Shown here piece after piece: positions 12,676-24,617 of a DNA stretch of 64,000 nucleotides. The notes under the pieces are model-generated. The model was not told where the DNA came from, ran no database searches, and worked only from the letters and a program-made list of their open reading frames with translations. This DNA is from Salticus scenicus (lineage: Eukaryota; Arthropoda; Arachnida; Araneae; Salticidae): NCBI GenBank assembly GCA_963930645.1, contig CAWVNO010002543.1, positions 25,961 through 89,960 of the forward strand, in the 5' to 3' direction. The translations under genes were made by a program, and so were the position numbers. Each line of letters begins with the position of its first letter. Position 1 is the stretch's first letter.

Positions 12676-13817
12676 CATTGTGTCTCAAAATTACAGCGAC
12701 AACTTTTAAGAGGAGATAAGTTATATCATAAGGACCCAGAATTGCTTAGGAACACATACCCTTAAATGTCTTCTTATCCATTTATGAACCGGAGGCTTTG
12801 GGGCACTTTTTAACAGATGTGGGCGTGACTTTTAAAGTTATAATTTTTAACAGACTTATTTTTTGTGCAAATGGTTACTTTAAAATATATGCACAGTAAT
12901 AATGCTGTTTCTAATCAATGTCCTTAAAGTTCAGTATTAATACAAACATTGTGTATATTTTGGGAAATGATGAATTGTTGGGAAATTTTATAATGTAGAC
13001 GGAGGTACAAATAGAAAAAGCTGGAATACACTTGAGCAGTAGATAGCACTCATACATGGCGGTAATTGTTAAAAAATCTTCAGTATGTTTCCACTTGTTA
13101 AAGGGTTAATATTACACTGAGAAAAAATATATACCGCCTTTATTTAAAATTAATAAGTGGTCATTTCCTAAATACCTAAACTAGAAATATAGATTTCCGA
13201 GCTATGCTTATGACGCACGCCAATAAACTGAATAGACAAAATTATCAAGAATTCCCTGTCTACTTATCTACAGATGGTGAAACATTATTCTGAATATTAC
13301 AAATCCTTTGTATTGAGAGATATTCCCTCTTGGTTTCCTAGAATTGGATCATACGTCAAGATTATTGTTGCTAAAACTCGCCTCTGTCTCTCACATTAAT
13401 TTGCAGAGATTTTTAAATAAGTTTGACCTCGATGATATAGGCAAACGCTTTGGAATTCTAATAGGGATTTATAGAGCTCGCTTTCAATGAGGACTAGAAT
13501 TTATAAGGATGAAATGGAACTATTTTTTCTAGAGCCAGAATTTAGATTCTAGGCGCCAGTTACAGAATTGTTTCTCAGTGTATGTTTGCTGTAAAATGTT
13601 GCTAAGTATTCTCATAATGTCAGCTGTTAATTATATCAACTTAAAGGTTGTAATTCTACATTTGTGTCGCCATCATGTGTTAAAAATTACCCCAAAATAC
13701 TTTTTTCTTAAATGTTTGAGATGACATTTGTGGGCATGGATTTCTACGTAATTCTGAATCCTAAAAATTAGCCCAATCTCCTCTTAAAGTTTGCCGACGT
13801 AATATTGGGGCACTCTC
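12676..13817. mobile_element. Non-autonomous TIR element with long inverted repeats, split by a nested MITE
   Basis: The left end (CATTGTGTCTCAAAATTAC, then ACTTTTAAGAGGAGAT) matches the inverted right end (GAGAGTGCCCCAATATTAC, then ACTTTAAGAGGAGAT). The similarity continues inward for roughly 150-170 bp, including a TTTGGGG...TTTTTAACA block on both sides. Both ends abut TA, consistent with Tc1/mariner-type insertion. The 470-bp MITE at 13,115-13,580 is inserted inside in reverse; without it the element is about 676 bp. No transposase frame is present. Flanking (TA)n sequence makes the TA duplication ambiguous. Confidence 0.75.
13115..13580 (-). mobile_element. 470-bp MITE, complete, inserted in another element
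   Basis: This is the reverse complement of the family seen at 715-1,189 and 37,452-37,919. It has intact ends: CACTGAGAAAAAAT on the left and TTTCTCAGTG on the right, extended on both sides by a palindromic TA. It interrupts the TIR element 12,676-13,817, so it transposed after that element was in place. It has no coding capacity. Confidence 0.85.
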
Positions 13818-15207
13818 TATATATATTTCCCTATATACTGTACAAATGTATGACACTGAAAACGCGTATTTTAAACTATATTTACTTATTTATAGTTTAA
13901 GAAACTTAAATATGCATCTCTGCTCGATTATCCTTTGGCATTTTTAAAAAATATTTTGTACAAGTACACGATGGCATTTATTATAAACAACTACTATTCA
14001 GAAACAAATGTTCTGTAACTGCCCAATTAAAAGGATCAAATTTAAATGTGCATTGCGTGGATTATGAATCCGAGAATTATATATATATATATATATTACG
14101 AGCACAATATATTCTGCTTATATTTTAAGCGCCATGCAAAACAATTTTTTCTCTTTGTGACGATTTTGGCGTCATATTTACTCTGACGCGACGACAGCTC
14201 TGATACCACGTTACTAAATTTTCCAAATATTTTAACATTTAAAAATTTTGATTTACTGAAGTGTGCTGCTTATTCTCTCTTGGGGATGATTATAGTTGTG
14301 ATGGCATTTTTCTGAAATATCCATACGTGTCAATCCAGAACCTTGATCCCCTAAAGCATGTTTTTTTCAGAATTACTGTCTTGGGGGAATGGTATAAGAG
14401 GAGATGACAAGTTCGGAAAAACATGAAGCCATAATCGTAACCACAGAAGGCATTATGTATACACTGCACGAGCTAAAGATTTGATAGACTGAATAAAGCT
14501 CAGCGGAAGCGCTGGTATTGCGACAACCACGTTGAATAAACAACAGTAAACTTCATTTACTCTGCATGCAATATTCCGTATGTCCTCTTCTCTTATGTCA
14601 TTTCTCCAAGATCGTGATTCTGCATTATCAAAACAAGAAAAAAAAAAAAAAAACTTTTGTGCCAAGTTTGTGCTTCATCATTGTGTACAATGTTTTTTTG
14701 CGTATGAGATGAAAACACCACATTTTAAAAAATCTCGTTTTACTGGTTTTTAAAGTACATATAATACATTTCACTATATCTTAGAAATATAAAAGACACT
14801 GTGACTACAGTGTACATTATTATGACACGTACAGTATTTGGCTCAGTGTTTTAATTTGAAGAGAGAAAAAATGTAATATAAAAATAAGTTATTTTCTAAT
14901 AACTGCTTTAAAGTTTGATGAGACTTTTTTTTGATTAAAGGGTGATGTTTATTATTATTGTTGTTATTGTTATATTACTATTATTACTATTATTACTATT
15001 ATTATTATTTTATAATTATTACATGTATGAATACAGCACTTAAATTTTCTAAAAATATATGTATTTGATTGATCTTAAGCAGCAACATTGAGCAATCCAC
15101 GTTAAACTAGTATGTTGTGGCCACCACAAGACTTTCTTCTATATTTTCCTATACATATTCAATCAGTAACAATATTTAAAAAAAAAAAAAAAAAAGATTT
15201 TTTTTTT

Positions 15208-15240
<33 letters not shown>

Positions 15241-15299
15241 TGAAAATTAATACATATTCAATCACTAACAATATTTAAAAAAAAAAAAAAAATAGAATT
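13818..15299. other. AT-rich non-coding stretch
   Basis: No gene recognised. It contains (TA)n at about 14,079-14,096, an (ATT)n-like run at 14,950-15,010, and long A and T tracts around 15,180-15,240. CATATTCAATCA(G/C)TAACAATATTT occurs at 15,154 and 15,252, a short direct repeat around the homopolymers. Confidence 0.55.
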
Positions 15300-16370
15300 T
15301 TTTTCTAAGTTTTTTTTTTTTTTTTGGTTAAAAGTAAAAAAAATCGATAACTTTGTTTTAAATTATCACAGATTTATAGTTCAACCATTCGTTTTAAAGG
15401 TATTGACGAGACCTTTCGAATGATACCCATCTTCAAAATTTACCCCCCCCCGGGGGGGTACTTTCCACCCCCCCCCGGTGGGGGGGGAACCGATGCCCCC
15501 ACATGCACAAAAATTTTTTCCCAGTTAACTATTACTATTATCAATGAGACCTTTCGAAAGATACCCATCTTGAAAATTTACTTCCCCGGGGGGGTACTTC
15601 CCTCCCAGGGGGGGGGGGGAACCGATGCCCCCCATGCACAAAATTTTTTTCCTAGTTACGTACTACTATTATCAATAATTCATATTAATTTTACAAACAC
15701 AAGTGTAAAATAACTCTTATTATGCACATTTATACGGATTTTTGTCCTATGCTGCCATGTTAAAAATTTAGATAAAATGCTATCACAGCGCCACCTGTTG
15801 AGCTATTGATCCCCAAATATAATCAGCAACAGTTTATGTTGGGGACCAACTAAATACCAAGTTTGGTAAAATTTCGTTAAAAAAAAAAAAAAAATACGAT
15901 TATTTTTCTAAGTTTTTTTTTTGTTAAAAGTAAAAAAAATCGATAACTTTGTTTTAAATTATCACAGATTTATGGTTCAACCATTCGTTTTAAAGGTATT
16001 GACGAGATCTTTCGAATGATACCCATCTTCAAAATTTAACCCCCCCGGGGGGGTACTTCCCCCCCAGGGGGGGAACCGATGCCCCCCCATGCACAATTTT
16101 TTTTCCTAGTTAACTACTACTATCATCAATAATTCAAATTCATTATACAATCACAAGTTTAAAATAACTCTCATTATGCCCATTTATACGGAATTTTGTC
16201 CTATGCTGCCATGTTAAAAATTTGCATAAAATGCGATTACAGCGCCACCTGTTGAGCTATTGATCCCCAAATCTAATGGGCACCAGTTCATGTCAGGGTG
16301 CAACTAAATACCAAGTTTGGTTAAATTTCATTCATATGTTCGTGAGATACAGCGTCCACAAAAAAATGAT

Positions 16371-16401
<31 letters not shown>

Positions 16402-16540
16402 CACAGACAGACACACAGACAGACATTTTCTGAAAACTATCAATTCGTGTTCAGGACATCCCAAAACGTGTAGATCCGTCAAAAAACGGAGGTCGAAAAT
16501 TTTCGCGAATCCAATACTTTCTCTATATTACATATAGAAG

Positions 16541-16574
<34 letters not shown>
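15300..16574 (+). repeat. Poly(A)-tailed retroposon with partially duplicated body
   Basis: The body occurs twice: 15,300-15,880 and 15,901-16,345, both running from a poly(T)/TTAAAAGTAAAAAAAATCG block through CAGCGCCACCTGTTGAGC to ACTAAATACCAAGTTTGG. Inside, a module starting GAGACCTTTCGAATGATACC and ending CCATGCACAA is present three times (about 15,405, 15,546 and 16,003), each with C-run/G-run palindromes. The right part has a (CAGA)n run (about 16,371-16,425), a block ending TATAGAAGAAAGT, and a 29-bp poly(A) (16,546-16,574). The tail suggests the 3' end of a LINE or SINE. I see no reverse transcriptase. Confidence 0.65.
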
Positions 16575-17907
16575 CATTATTTAATTTCCTTAATCATCAT
16601 TAAATACAGAACAAAGCTTGTTTATTGTTTAATCTACTAATTAACGTTAAGAATTTAAAATTTGTAACTTTTATTTCCCTGTTTTTATAAACGACCTTAA
16701 TATAAAGTTAAAGGTACTTGCTTTAATATGGCTCCTGCCAATTTTAACAAATTTGAAATTTGATAATTTAATCTTTTTACGAGCATTTTATTAAATGTTA
16801 AATGTTTAACATATATAAATCTATAAAGGTTTAAAAACTGTTATTTAATTAGTTTAAAAAATTTAAATCCCAACAAAGGTTAATGACAAAAGTACTTACT
16901 CCTTTTTTTTTTTCACATTTCCAGACACTAAAATTCCTATTGAAGTTAATACGAAACACAAAAATTTCCTTTGTTGTGTGAATGTGTTGCTTACACAATA
17001 TTTTTGAAATGATTGGAAACGTTGGATTTGTTTCGGATTAGTTTAAAAAGCGTAGAATTGCCCACAAACGTAAACAAAAATTAAATATTTAACAGAAACT
17101 TTTCAATCACTTAACAGATAGAACATTGAAAAAGGCGAATGTTTCAGAAAGTTTTCGGAGAGCATACTTAAATGTGTTGCTATAATGAAAAATTGTAAGC
17201 TTTTTGCAATATAACTGAAACATTCTGTGTTGTGTTGTTAGCGCTTATCAATATTTTTATTAAAATTGAATATTATTTCAAAATTAGTCAAATTATCTAT
17301 CTATATCTCACATATATTAGAGTACTACAAATTCTTAACAGATCAACAGCATATCAAATTCATGAACTTCTGAACATTTAAATGTATATACATAATAATA
17401 CTTTACATGTGCTTTTGCACCCCAGACTCTTAAGCAATGGACAAGAAAAAAAAGGCTTATTTACAAGCCACACTTTCCTTTTTTCTTTTTTTTTTCATAA
17501 GATGGGAGTGAATTTGGGGAAGACAAATCTCACAATACCTTATCAATAAATAAAATATTTCGTTAAATAATTCAGCCCTCTATAATATAAGCCCCCATAC
17601 AATCCTTCATATTAAATAAAATATTTTTAATAATAATAATCCAGTCCCCTATAATGTAAACCAACACAATATGGCTCTTAATTAAAAAAACCCTGATGGC
17701 CACTTAAAACTCCTGCCTCCTGCCCCCTTTTACCAATCAATAACCAGTAGAAATAATCATAGTTAAAAATCCCTCAAATGAAAAAAAGAATGCACGCCCT
17801 CGCAATATCTATCTATCTATCTATCTATCTATGTATCTATCTATCTACATATATATATATATAATAAAATAAATTATAATAATAATAGCGAAGAAAAAAG
17901 TAATAAT

Positions 17908-17949
<42 letters not shown>

Positions 17950-18039
17950 CTGCGGAGTGAATAGAAAAGTAAATAGATTCTTCTGACACGGACAGAGCAA
18001 ACAATCTCGAAATTCATAAAAAAGAAAAAAAAAAAATCA
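16575..18039. other. AT-rich non-coding stretch with microsatellites
   Basis: No gene recognised. A (CTAT)n microsatellite lies at about 17,807-17,847 with a short (TA)n after it, and (AAT)n at about 17,908-17,948. Confidence 0.6.
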
Positions 18040-18240
18040 CGGAATATGAATTCAAGAGTACTCTGCGGAAAAGCGCTGAGGCATCTCCGGTAAAGAGCGA
18101 GCGTGGAGACCATCTTCTCGAGCATACGAAAGAGCCAAGGATGCTTATCACATCGCTGGAAAAAGCAGCACAGTTGTAGACCATTTATTTCTAAAATGGA
18201 CGAGCATCCATTATTGATCATATCAACATTCTCAGGTGAG
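18040..18240 (+). other. GC-richer island with possible first exon and splice donor
   Basis: About 190 bp of mixed-composition sequence stands out from AT-rich flanks. An ATG in fair context (AAAATGG) at 18,196-18,198 opens a 13-codon frame (MDEHPLLIISTFS) that runs into CAG|GTGAG, a consensus donor at 18,235/18,236. If real it would be a 5' UTR plus a short first coding exon. No partner exon is visible downstream, and the island could equally be a relic repeat. I give this only as a candidate. Confidence 0.15.
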
Positions 18241-18380
18241 ACTGGTTACGTGGTTTATTTCTAAGTGACCATCCCTCATTTTAAATAAAGAGAAAAATTC
18301 AGCAAAAAAAAAAAAAAAAAAAAAGAGCCTAACTATATAGGATTAAATTAATCTAAGATAAGAATTTTTTTCTTGTAAGT

Positions 18381-18710
18381 CTGTTATTAAGTCCAATTAT
18401 TCTATTTTATTTTACTTGTGATTATTATTATGATGAGCATACTATTTTTCAATTACAAAAAAAGAATATAATAACTGAAATAAATAAACTATCAAATCTA
18501 ATTATTCTACTTTGTTTCTTAATTATTATTATTGTGAGTATATTACTTTCTAATTAAAAGAAAGAATATAACTGAAATAAATATAAAATCAAAAAAGGAA
18601 AATAAGATGAAGTCTGTTATTAACTCTAATTATCCTATTTTATTTTATGTGTGATTACTATTTTGAGCATATTATCTTCTAATCAAAAAGAAATATCTAT
18701 CGCAATAACT
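18381..18710 (+). repeat. Degenerate tandem repeat, three units of about 110 bp
   Basis: Three successive diverged units share the order TCTAATTAT(T/C)CTA-TTTT, a GTGATTATTA-like block, GAGCATA or GAGTATA, TTCTAATTA and (A)GAATATAACTGAAATAAAT. They start at about 18,381, 18,495 and 18,612. Confidence 0.6.
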
Positions 18711-19204
18711 AGAATGTGGATTATGGGGTGTTGCGGGAATCTATACATCACTGACAATAATCAATTCTGGCAAAAAAGTAGAAAATCGATCCCTAAGGAA
18801 GGAAGTTAGTTCCTACACCTCCCTTGTTCCGATTAATTCCTGTACACTCCCAATTAATTCCTATACCTATCTTATTCTGAACATTTTGACACTTTTTTTT
18901 TTCATTAATGCGCCGTTACATTGTGAGATATTACGAAGAGCGAAAAGTGACGCCGTTCTTTTCATATGCCGATATTCGATTGTCATTTATCAGCTCATCG
19001 TATACTTGAACTTGCGTGCTAGGAAATACCAGTAGAGATAGATATACGGTATTTTATTCTTTTTGAGTTAAGAAAGTGTAGTAATGCAACATTTGATACA
19101 AAAAACATTTACGATGTTTGTCCAAGTGCATTAAATATTCATAAATGCTAAATGTGTTTTCTAAGAATAGTTCTAGCAGTTTTGATTTTTAAGACTCGAA
19201 TCAA
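18711..19204. other. Non-coding stretch upstream of the mariner pseudogene
   Basis: No convincing N-terminal transposase sequence or terminal inverted repeat was found here, though the 5' end of the mariner copy should lie in this interval. Confidence 0.4.
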
Positions 19205-19922
19205 TCAGGACGACCAGAGAATGAAGTGGAAGTGTGGAAGTGAAAGAAAATCCGAGTCACGCCATCTACAAACTGTCAAACATTCTTAAACAACATCAGT
19301 TCACATGGAAGAGCATTTGCAGCAGATTGGTAAAATAAACAGAGCAGTTGTTTGGGTCAAACATGATCTGCCCCTTGAAAACAAAGCTAACCGATAGAGC
19401 TCATACAACTTAGTGCTTCATTGTCACAATACTGAAATACTTTTTGATTGCTTGATAAGTGAAGATGAAAAATGGGTCCTTTGTGTTGATTGAAAATGCC
19501 AAAAGCAATGTCTTTCTGTGAAAGAATTTCAATGAAATATTGCTAAGCTGGGTGTTCTGTGCGTTTCGTAGAGTATTTGAGAGTTCGTTCATTTTGAGGT
19601 CCTGAAAGATGGACAAATTGGGAAAACACACATTTTGTATGTTGGATCCAGTTAACCATACAATTGGATCCAGTTAACCAATCTTTAACTAAAAAGTGAC
19701 TAGCGATTGTAAAAAAAAAGTCGTTTTTCGTGCAACTCAATAATGCAAAACAGCACTGTGAAAGGCGGACCGAAAAAGAAAAGAAGAAAGAAAAACTTGG
19801 ATGCTATTTAACTTGCGATCTCCAGATATTTTGGTCGAAAACTAGTTGATTTTGGCATTGAAAATTCTCACACTAGATTTCAAATGATTGTTGTTAATGA
19901 GGGTTATTACACCAGTGATTAA
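19205..19922 (+). pseudogene. Mariner-like transposase pseudogene
   Basis: The plus strand carries mariner transposase blocks in order, with several stops and frameshifts. SGRPENEVEVWK matches the linker after the DNA-binding domain. HLQQIGKINRAVVWVKHDL is the family's H-L-x-x-I-G-K...W-V-x-H-x-L motif. EDEKWVLCVD contains the first catalytic aspartate (usually GDEKWI). EFVHFEVLKDGQ follows. LNNAKQHC corresponds to QDNARPH, with the second catalytic Asp changed to Asn. WMLFNLRSPDIL retains the S-P-D block, which carries the third acid. The N-terminal helix-turn-helix half is missing or unrecognisable, and no terminal inverted repeats were found. Mariner enzymes are about 345 residues; this remnant covers roughly the last two thirds. 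It is inactive. Minus-strand ORFs over it are shadows. Confidence 0.85.
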
Positions 19923-21384
19923 ATTTAAACACGTGTTAAAAAATTATATGTTTGAATTTACTTTTAAAAAAAAGACATTACTTTTCTGTCCCTGTGAAGT
20001 CGTTCCTTCACATATATGAGTTTTAATTATAGCTTTAAATAAAGGCAATAATTAATTACTATATTTTCAATAAATTAAATAGCTAATAAAAATAGATAAC
20101 GAAACTCTAAATTACTTTTATATTTATTCGCTTTTATCTAGATTACATATCTTAATTTTAATAATACCTTATCCCTTATGCTATTAATAAATCTTCTGAG
20201 AACAAAAACATATTCTTTTTAAATGACATCTCTCAAAATTATAATCTCTCCTAAATCATTTAATAAATAAAATATAAAAAAATATTATTTTCATTTATCA
20301 ACCGTTGTATACATAATTACATTTTCATTCTTTTAAAATTGCGCAAGTCAACTTTGTTATAAATAAATTAGGCTATAATTCCCGTTGTAATATCATTAAA
20401 GGGGTAATTTATATTTTTTATGACAGGATGTGCAATAATTCGCAGACTTTTGTCTCGCTTTCTTAACGGCTTTCTGGTGATAAAACTTGGCATTGATGAT
20501 TGGCGTTATTTCTTTAATGGACGTGCAAAATTCAAAAGATTTATATTAATTTGATCTAGAAACAATGGATTAGCTTTGGCTGGAAGGTTTGGCACTGTTT
20601 TAATAATCTTGGCGTAATTCAGCAGTCCGGTCTTGATTGCGACTCGGTCAACTTAAGATTCTCTCGTTAACTACTGGTGTAAAAAGCACGTAATTCGCGA
20701 AGCCCTCTCTCTCTCATCTAACCCTATGTATGTCTGTTAAACTTTATAATAGACATTTTAAAATACTTTTTATTAAAAACTTTCTTGATTTCCATAATGC
20801 CTAATAAAGATGATGCTGCAAAATTATTAGTTTTTCTTCTTCACGGTCTGAAGTTTACTGTTCCTGGAGTTATTTAGAGATCTCAGCCTATTTCTCAAGT
20901 ACACAGTTATAGTATACAGTCCCACTAAAATTATGTCACAAAATGTGCAATATAATCAACAATTTTAAATGGCTTTTCGTCAATGTGCATATATACTATT
21001 TCTTGTTTTAAATAAGCTAAGCCTTTTTTTTTTTTTTTTTGCAATTGAGATAGTGATTAAGAAAAAAAACTTGCTTTTCATTATATGTTTGATTAACTTG
21101 TCCATGGAGCTCGGGTTTTATTTTATTATTAATTTAAAAAAAAAGTTTTATATTTCGTAGTTTTACAATACGTAATAAATGCCACATTAGATATACCTAC
21201 AAATACATGAACAGTAGTGTGTAATATACAATAGTAAATTATTATTAAAAAAAATAATAGACAATGCAAGACAATATTTAAAATCAAGTTTCTATTTTTA
21301 ATTTTTTTTAATTTTAATTAAATGTGTAGTTTATAAATAATTTCTTTTTAAATATACAATTTTGCATAAAAATTAAAAGGCGTT

Positions 21385-21433
<49 letters not shown>

Positions 21434-21488
21434 TTTTTATTTTTTATTTTTTATTTATTATTATTATTATTATTATTTTCTTTTTTTT
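19923..21488. other. AT-rich non-coding stretch
   Basis: No gene recognised. A more balanced-composition patch at about 20,430-20,720 shows no motif or frame that I can name. Poly(T) at 21,024-21,041 and (TA)n at about 21,390-21,422. Confidence 0.55.
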
Positions 21489-21575
21489 ACTAATACATTT
21501 ACGCTAATACATTTCTAATACATTTCGCTAATACATTTCACTGATACATTTTAAATGTTTTCTAATACATTTACG
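21489..21575 (+). repeat. Minisatellite with CTAATACATTT units
   Basis: Six to seven imperfect units of the core (C)TAATACATTT spaced 11-16 bp apart, with fillers such as ACG and CG. One unit is GATACATTT. Confidence 0.75.
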
Positions 21576-21663
21576 CGTAAGTATTGAAATTGATATAAAA
21601 CTTTGTAAAAAATTAAACTTGCAGGGTAAAATTGACGTCATTATAGCTCTAAAGGTTTATTAT

Positions 21664-23539
21664 TATTATGTTATTTCTGTTATTTTTATTTATTTATTTT
21701 CTTATGTGGGAGGAAACTTTTTGTATCAATTTTCATGTACCTGTTGCTTTTATGTGACTAAAATTTGAGACATTTATTTATTTATTTAATTATTGTTTTA
21801 TTACATAAATAATAAAACATGATGAAAATAAATTATTACTTTATTCCGCCTAGTAATATTTTGATTTTATTTTTCGTATATGTGTTTTCATAGAAACAAA
21901 ATTTTAAACAAATATATACATATATATGTAAATATACTTTCTTAAAACATGATTAATGATGATAACCTAGGAAAGTTCGTTTTACATATAATTTTAACAT
22001 ATTAGTATAAAGAATGCTTTGAAAGTCCTTGTTATTTCTTCAGTCCTTCCTTTTGAATTCATCAAAATTTGCATAAAGTACAATTCATTTCTTCCTTTAA
22101 CGAGTTTTCACTGACGTGAAAACGAAAATGAAACTTATTTCAAAATATTTTCCCTTTGCTATTGTTTCACAGAAAAGTTTAGAAATTCTAAAAATATTGC
22201 AAACTTCACAATTGTAAAACTCAGCCTAAAGGGAATAAATTGAAAAAAGTTAAAATTAAAATTTTTAAGTAGTATTGAATCGATATGAAATTAATTTATA
22301 ATTTTTCTTTTGTAGATACTGTGCCTTTTGCGTAACTTAATACATACAGTGTTAAAAATAATCTAAAAATGATTAAATTTGTAAAATTTGTGTTTGCTGT
22401 ACGGAATGATTGTTAAAAAATTAAATTTGTTTAGTTTTCAAGAAATCGTAGTAAATATTTTAGATGATAGTTATATAATCAATGAATAATTACACAAAAC
22501 TTATTACGTAATATAGTGAAGTGTCAACCCACTGACTTAAGTAATGTAATGTGTATCATGTAAAAATTGTATTTCTGTTGCTGTTTCACATATTAAAAAT
22601 TAAACACTTTAGAACATCCAACACTCTTTTACAAAGTTAAAAAGTGTCAATGTCTTCGGTTTTTGTATTCGTGTTAATTTTATCTTGAATATTTGTGAGT
22701 AATTTGAAATCAATTTATGATATTTGGGTTTACCGAAACATGTTCCTTATTTAAAATATTATGAATAGTGTTTTGTGTGCAGGGATACACAAAAGTGTTC
22801 GGAAGCATTCTAGCCTACGAGACATTTTTTTAATGTCTGTTATAATATATTCATATTGCTGAACACAAAATGAAATTAACATGTATTAGATAAATATTCA
22901 TAAATATTTTTTCCATAAAATATGGTATGATTAGAACTAACAGTCACACATGTAATTAAAATATATTTACGGATAAAATGTGACTAAAAAGGAAAAAAAA
23001 TAGACAATCAGTTTTTTTTTTTTTTCAAAAATTTGTAAGAAAGTAAGAAAGTAGTTAAAATATATTTAGGTGATTGATCGTTTTCGTCTATCTACCTCTC
23101 TATTATTTTGTCTGTTTGCATGTAATCTAACTGCTGTAAATATTTAGACAAAATAAGGGCTATAAATGTATTAGATTTGCATTTTCAGTTTTCGTAAAAT
23201 AATTATTATACTTTTCAGTAATGTTTATAAAAGAATATTTTGGTTAGTTACACCAACCTGAATTAGTCTTTCTCTCTGTCTTTTTGCACACGCTTTAATA
23301 AAAAAAATTAAAAATAACATATTTTTTATATATCAAAATCATTTTGGTATTTTCTCTATGGAAATTTCTACAAATAGCGCAAATAGTTTGTGCAGAGGGA
23401 CTCACAAAATTTACATTGCATTACGGTCTATGAGAGATACATTTAAAACATGTATCCAGATTTCTATCCTACAAATAATAAAACACAATATATAGTATTA
23501 AGGTGTAGAATATAATTTTATGGGGAATATGCAGTTTCA
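21664..23539. other. Single-copy AT-rich stretch, nothing recognised
   Basis: This is the first part of the window with no second copy within view. No coding signal, element ends or ordered repeats were seen. Confidence 0.55.
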
Positions 23540-24240
23540 TATTTATGATGGTTCATTTATACCCAGAAGTTTCCTTTTATCATAAAAGAACCTCTCTACT
23601 GCTACAACACCTAAAAATGGGCCTTTACCATCATTCATTGCAACAAACAAATTAGTTCCTTTGATTGTTTTTTACGTTTTAAATTTCCGCTACCCTTAAC
23701 AAAATATGACAAGGCTGCAATATCGACGATCCAATCCTGTTCTTTGACAACAATTTTGTTGGCTCCTAGTTTGTTAGTAGCAAAGCTTCTGTTTGTTTTA
23801 TGTCCCCGCCTCATCCATTCACTCAGGTTTTCCCTACAATTTGGCGCAATAAACTTGTTCTTTTTACTCTTATTGCAAAAAAAACTACTTTGTTTAAACT
23901 TTAAAGCTATTTCTTCGCTTTATACTTTTGTGTAAAAAATAATAGCTTTAGACTTAAAAACAGTGTTTGTTTTATTTAAGTTGCTTTGTTCCAAATGTCT
24001 TTTTTCAGGAGGAGTTCTCAAAGTATTTTGCAAAAGTATAGTCAATATCAGTTTTTCGATAGATGTTAAGATATTTGAGAATTCGTCTGACAGGTACCGA
24101 GTCATTTGATACACATGATAAAGGTTGTTCCATCTGGTGCTCCATCTGGTGTTTAATAATTCTACTTAGCTTAGCTATAAACGGTTCTATAACTTCCCCC
24201 TCTTCATACCTGATAAAGAAAAATCTGTCGGCGTGAGAAC
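23540..24240 (-). pseudogene. Ty1/copia-like gag-protease remnant
   Basis: Read on the minus strand, an interrupted frame shows features of copia-type polyproteins in the right order. A gag-like segment includes SDEFSNILTSIEKL. About 80 codons later comes a 14-residue zinc-knuckle relic, CNKSKKNKFIAPNC (23,836-23,877), with the CCHC spacing 3-5-5 intact but the second Cys changed to Ser and the His to Phe. EQDWIVDIAALSYF follows, matching the W-I-V-D-S-G-A protease active site with Ser-Gly lost. A further block, AMNDGKGPFLGVVAV, lies in a shifted frame. No integrase or reverse transcriptase and no LTRs were found. The assignment to copia rather than another LTR group rests on the spacing of knuckle and protease motif. 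Confidence 0.6.
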
Positions 24241-24564
24241 TTACAGCAACTGTATTTTAGATATTTTAGGAAGATAGTTTTACTTTAATATCTTCTAGAT
24301 TATCTTATTTTTTTTTTAGTTTCAGAAAGGAATGTTCTAAGCTCTAATCATACACTTCAATACGTGGAAACACAAACCAATCATAAGGTAAGTTGTATGC
24401 ATGATTTTTATAATATATAGCACTATTTTCAAGTGGAGGATAAAGTAGATTTAAAAATGAATGTCACCTACAATTACAAATAGACTAGAACAATATACTA
24501 TTCAAATAAGTGTATATATGCATTTAGTTTAAGGGAAGAAGATAATATCAAAATAAATACAAGC

Positions 24565-24567
<3 letters not shown>
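24241..24567. other. AT-rich non-coding stretch
   Basis: No feature seen between the copia-like remnant and the (TA)n run. Confidence 0.5.

Positions 24568-24612
<45 letters not shown>
24568..24612. repeat. (TA)n microsatellite at the left edge of tandem unit 1
   Basis: About 45 bp of alternating T and A immediately before the first tandem unit. A longer (TA)n run occupies the equivalent place before unit 2. Confidence 0.9.

Positions 24613-24617
<5 letters not shown>

Larger units (their letters stand above)
1..21663 (+). repeat. Large segmental duplication, copy A
   Basis: This stretch recurs at 42,300-64,000 in the same orientation. The offset between copies begins at 42,299 and rises in steps to 42,337, each step falling at a poly(A), poly(T), (CAGA)n or (TA)n run. 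Outside such runs I found two substitutions by eye: C1397 against A43696 and T5274 against A47587. Position 1 already lies inside the repeat, so the true left edge is upstream of the window. The near identity implies a very recent event or an assembly duplication of one locus. Confidence 0.97.

Noticed and set aside
14453..14665. A 70-codon minus-strand ORF that might be a transposase tail
   Set aside because: I could not place it against a specific transposase block; the resemblance is too weak.
21489..21575. CRISPR-like short repeats
   Set aside because: Units of about 10 bp with 1-6 bp fillers in a eukaryotic AT-rich context are a minisatellite, not a repeat-spacer array.
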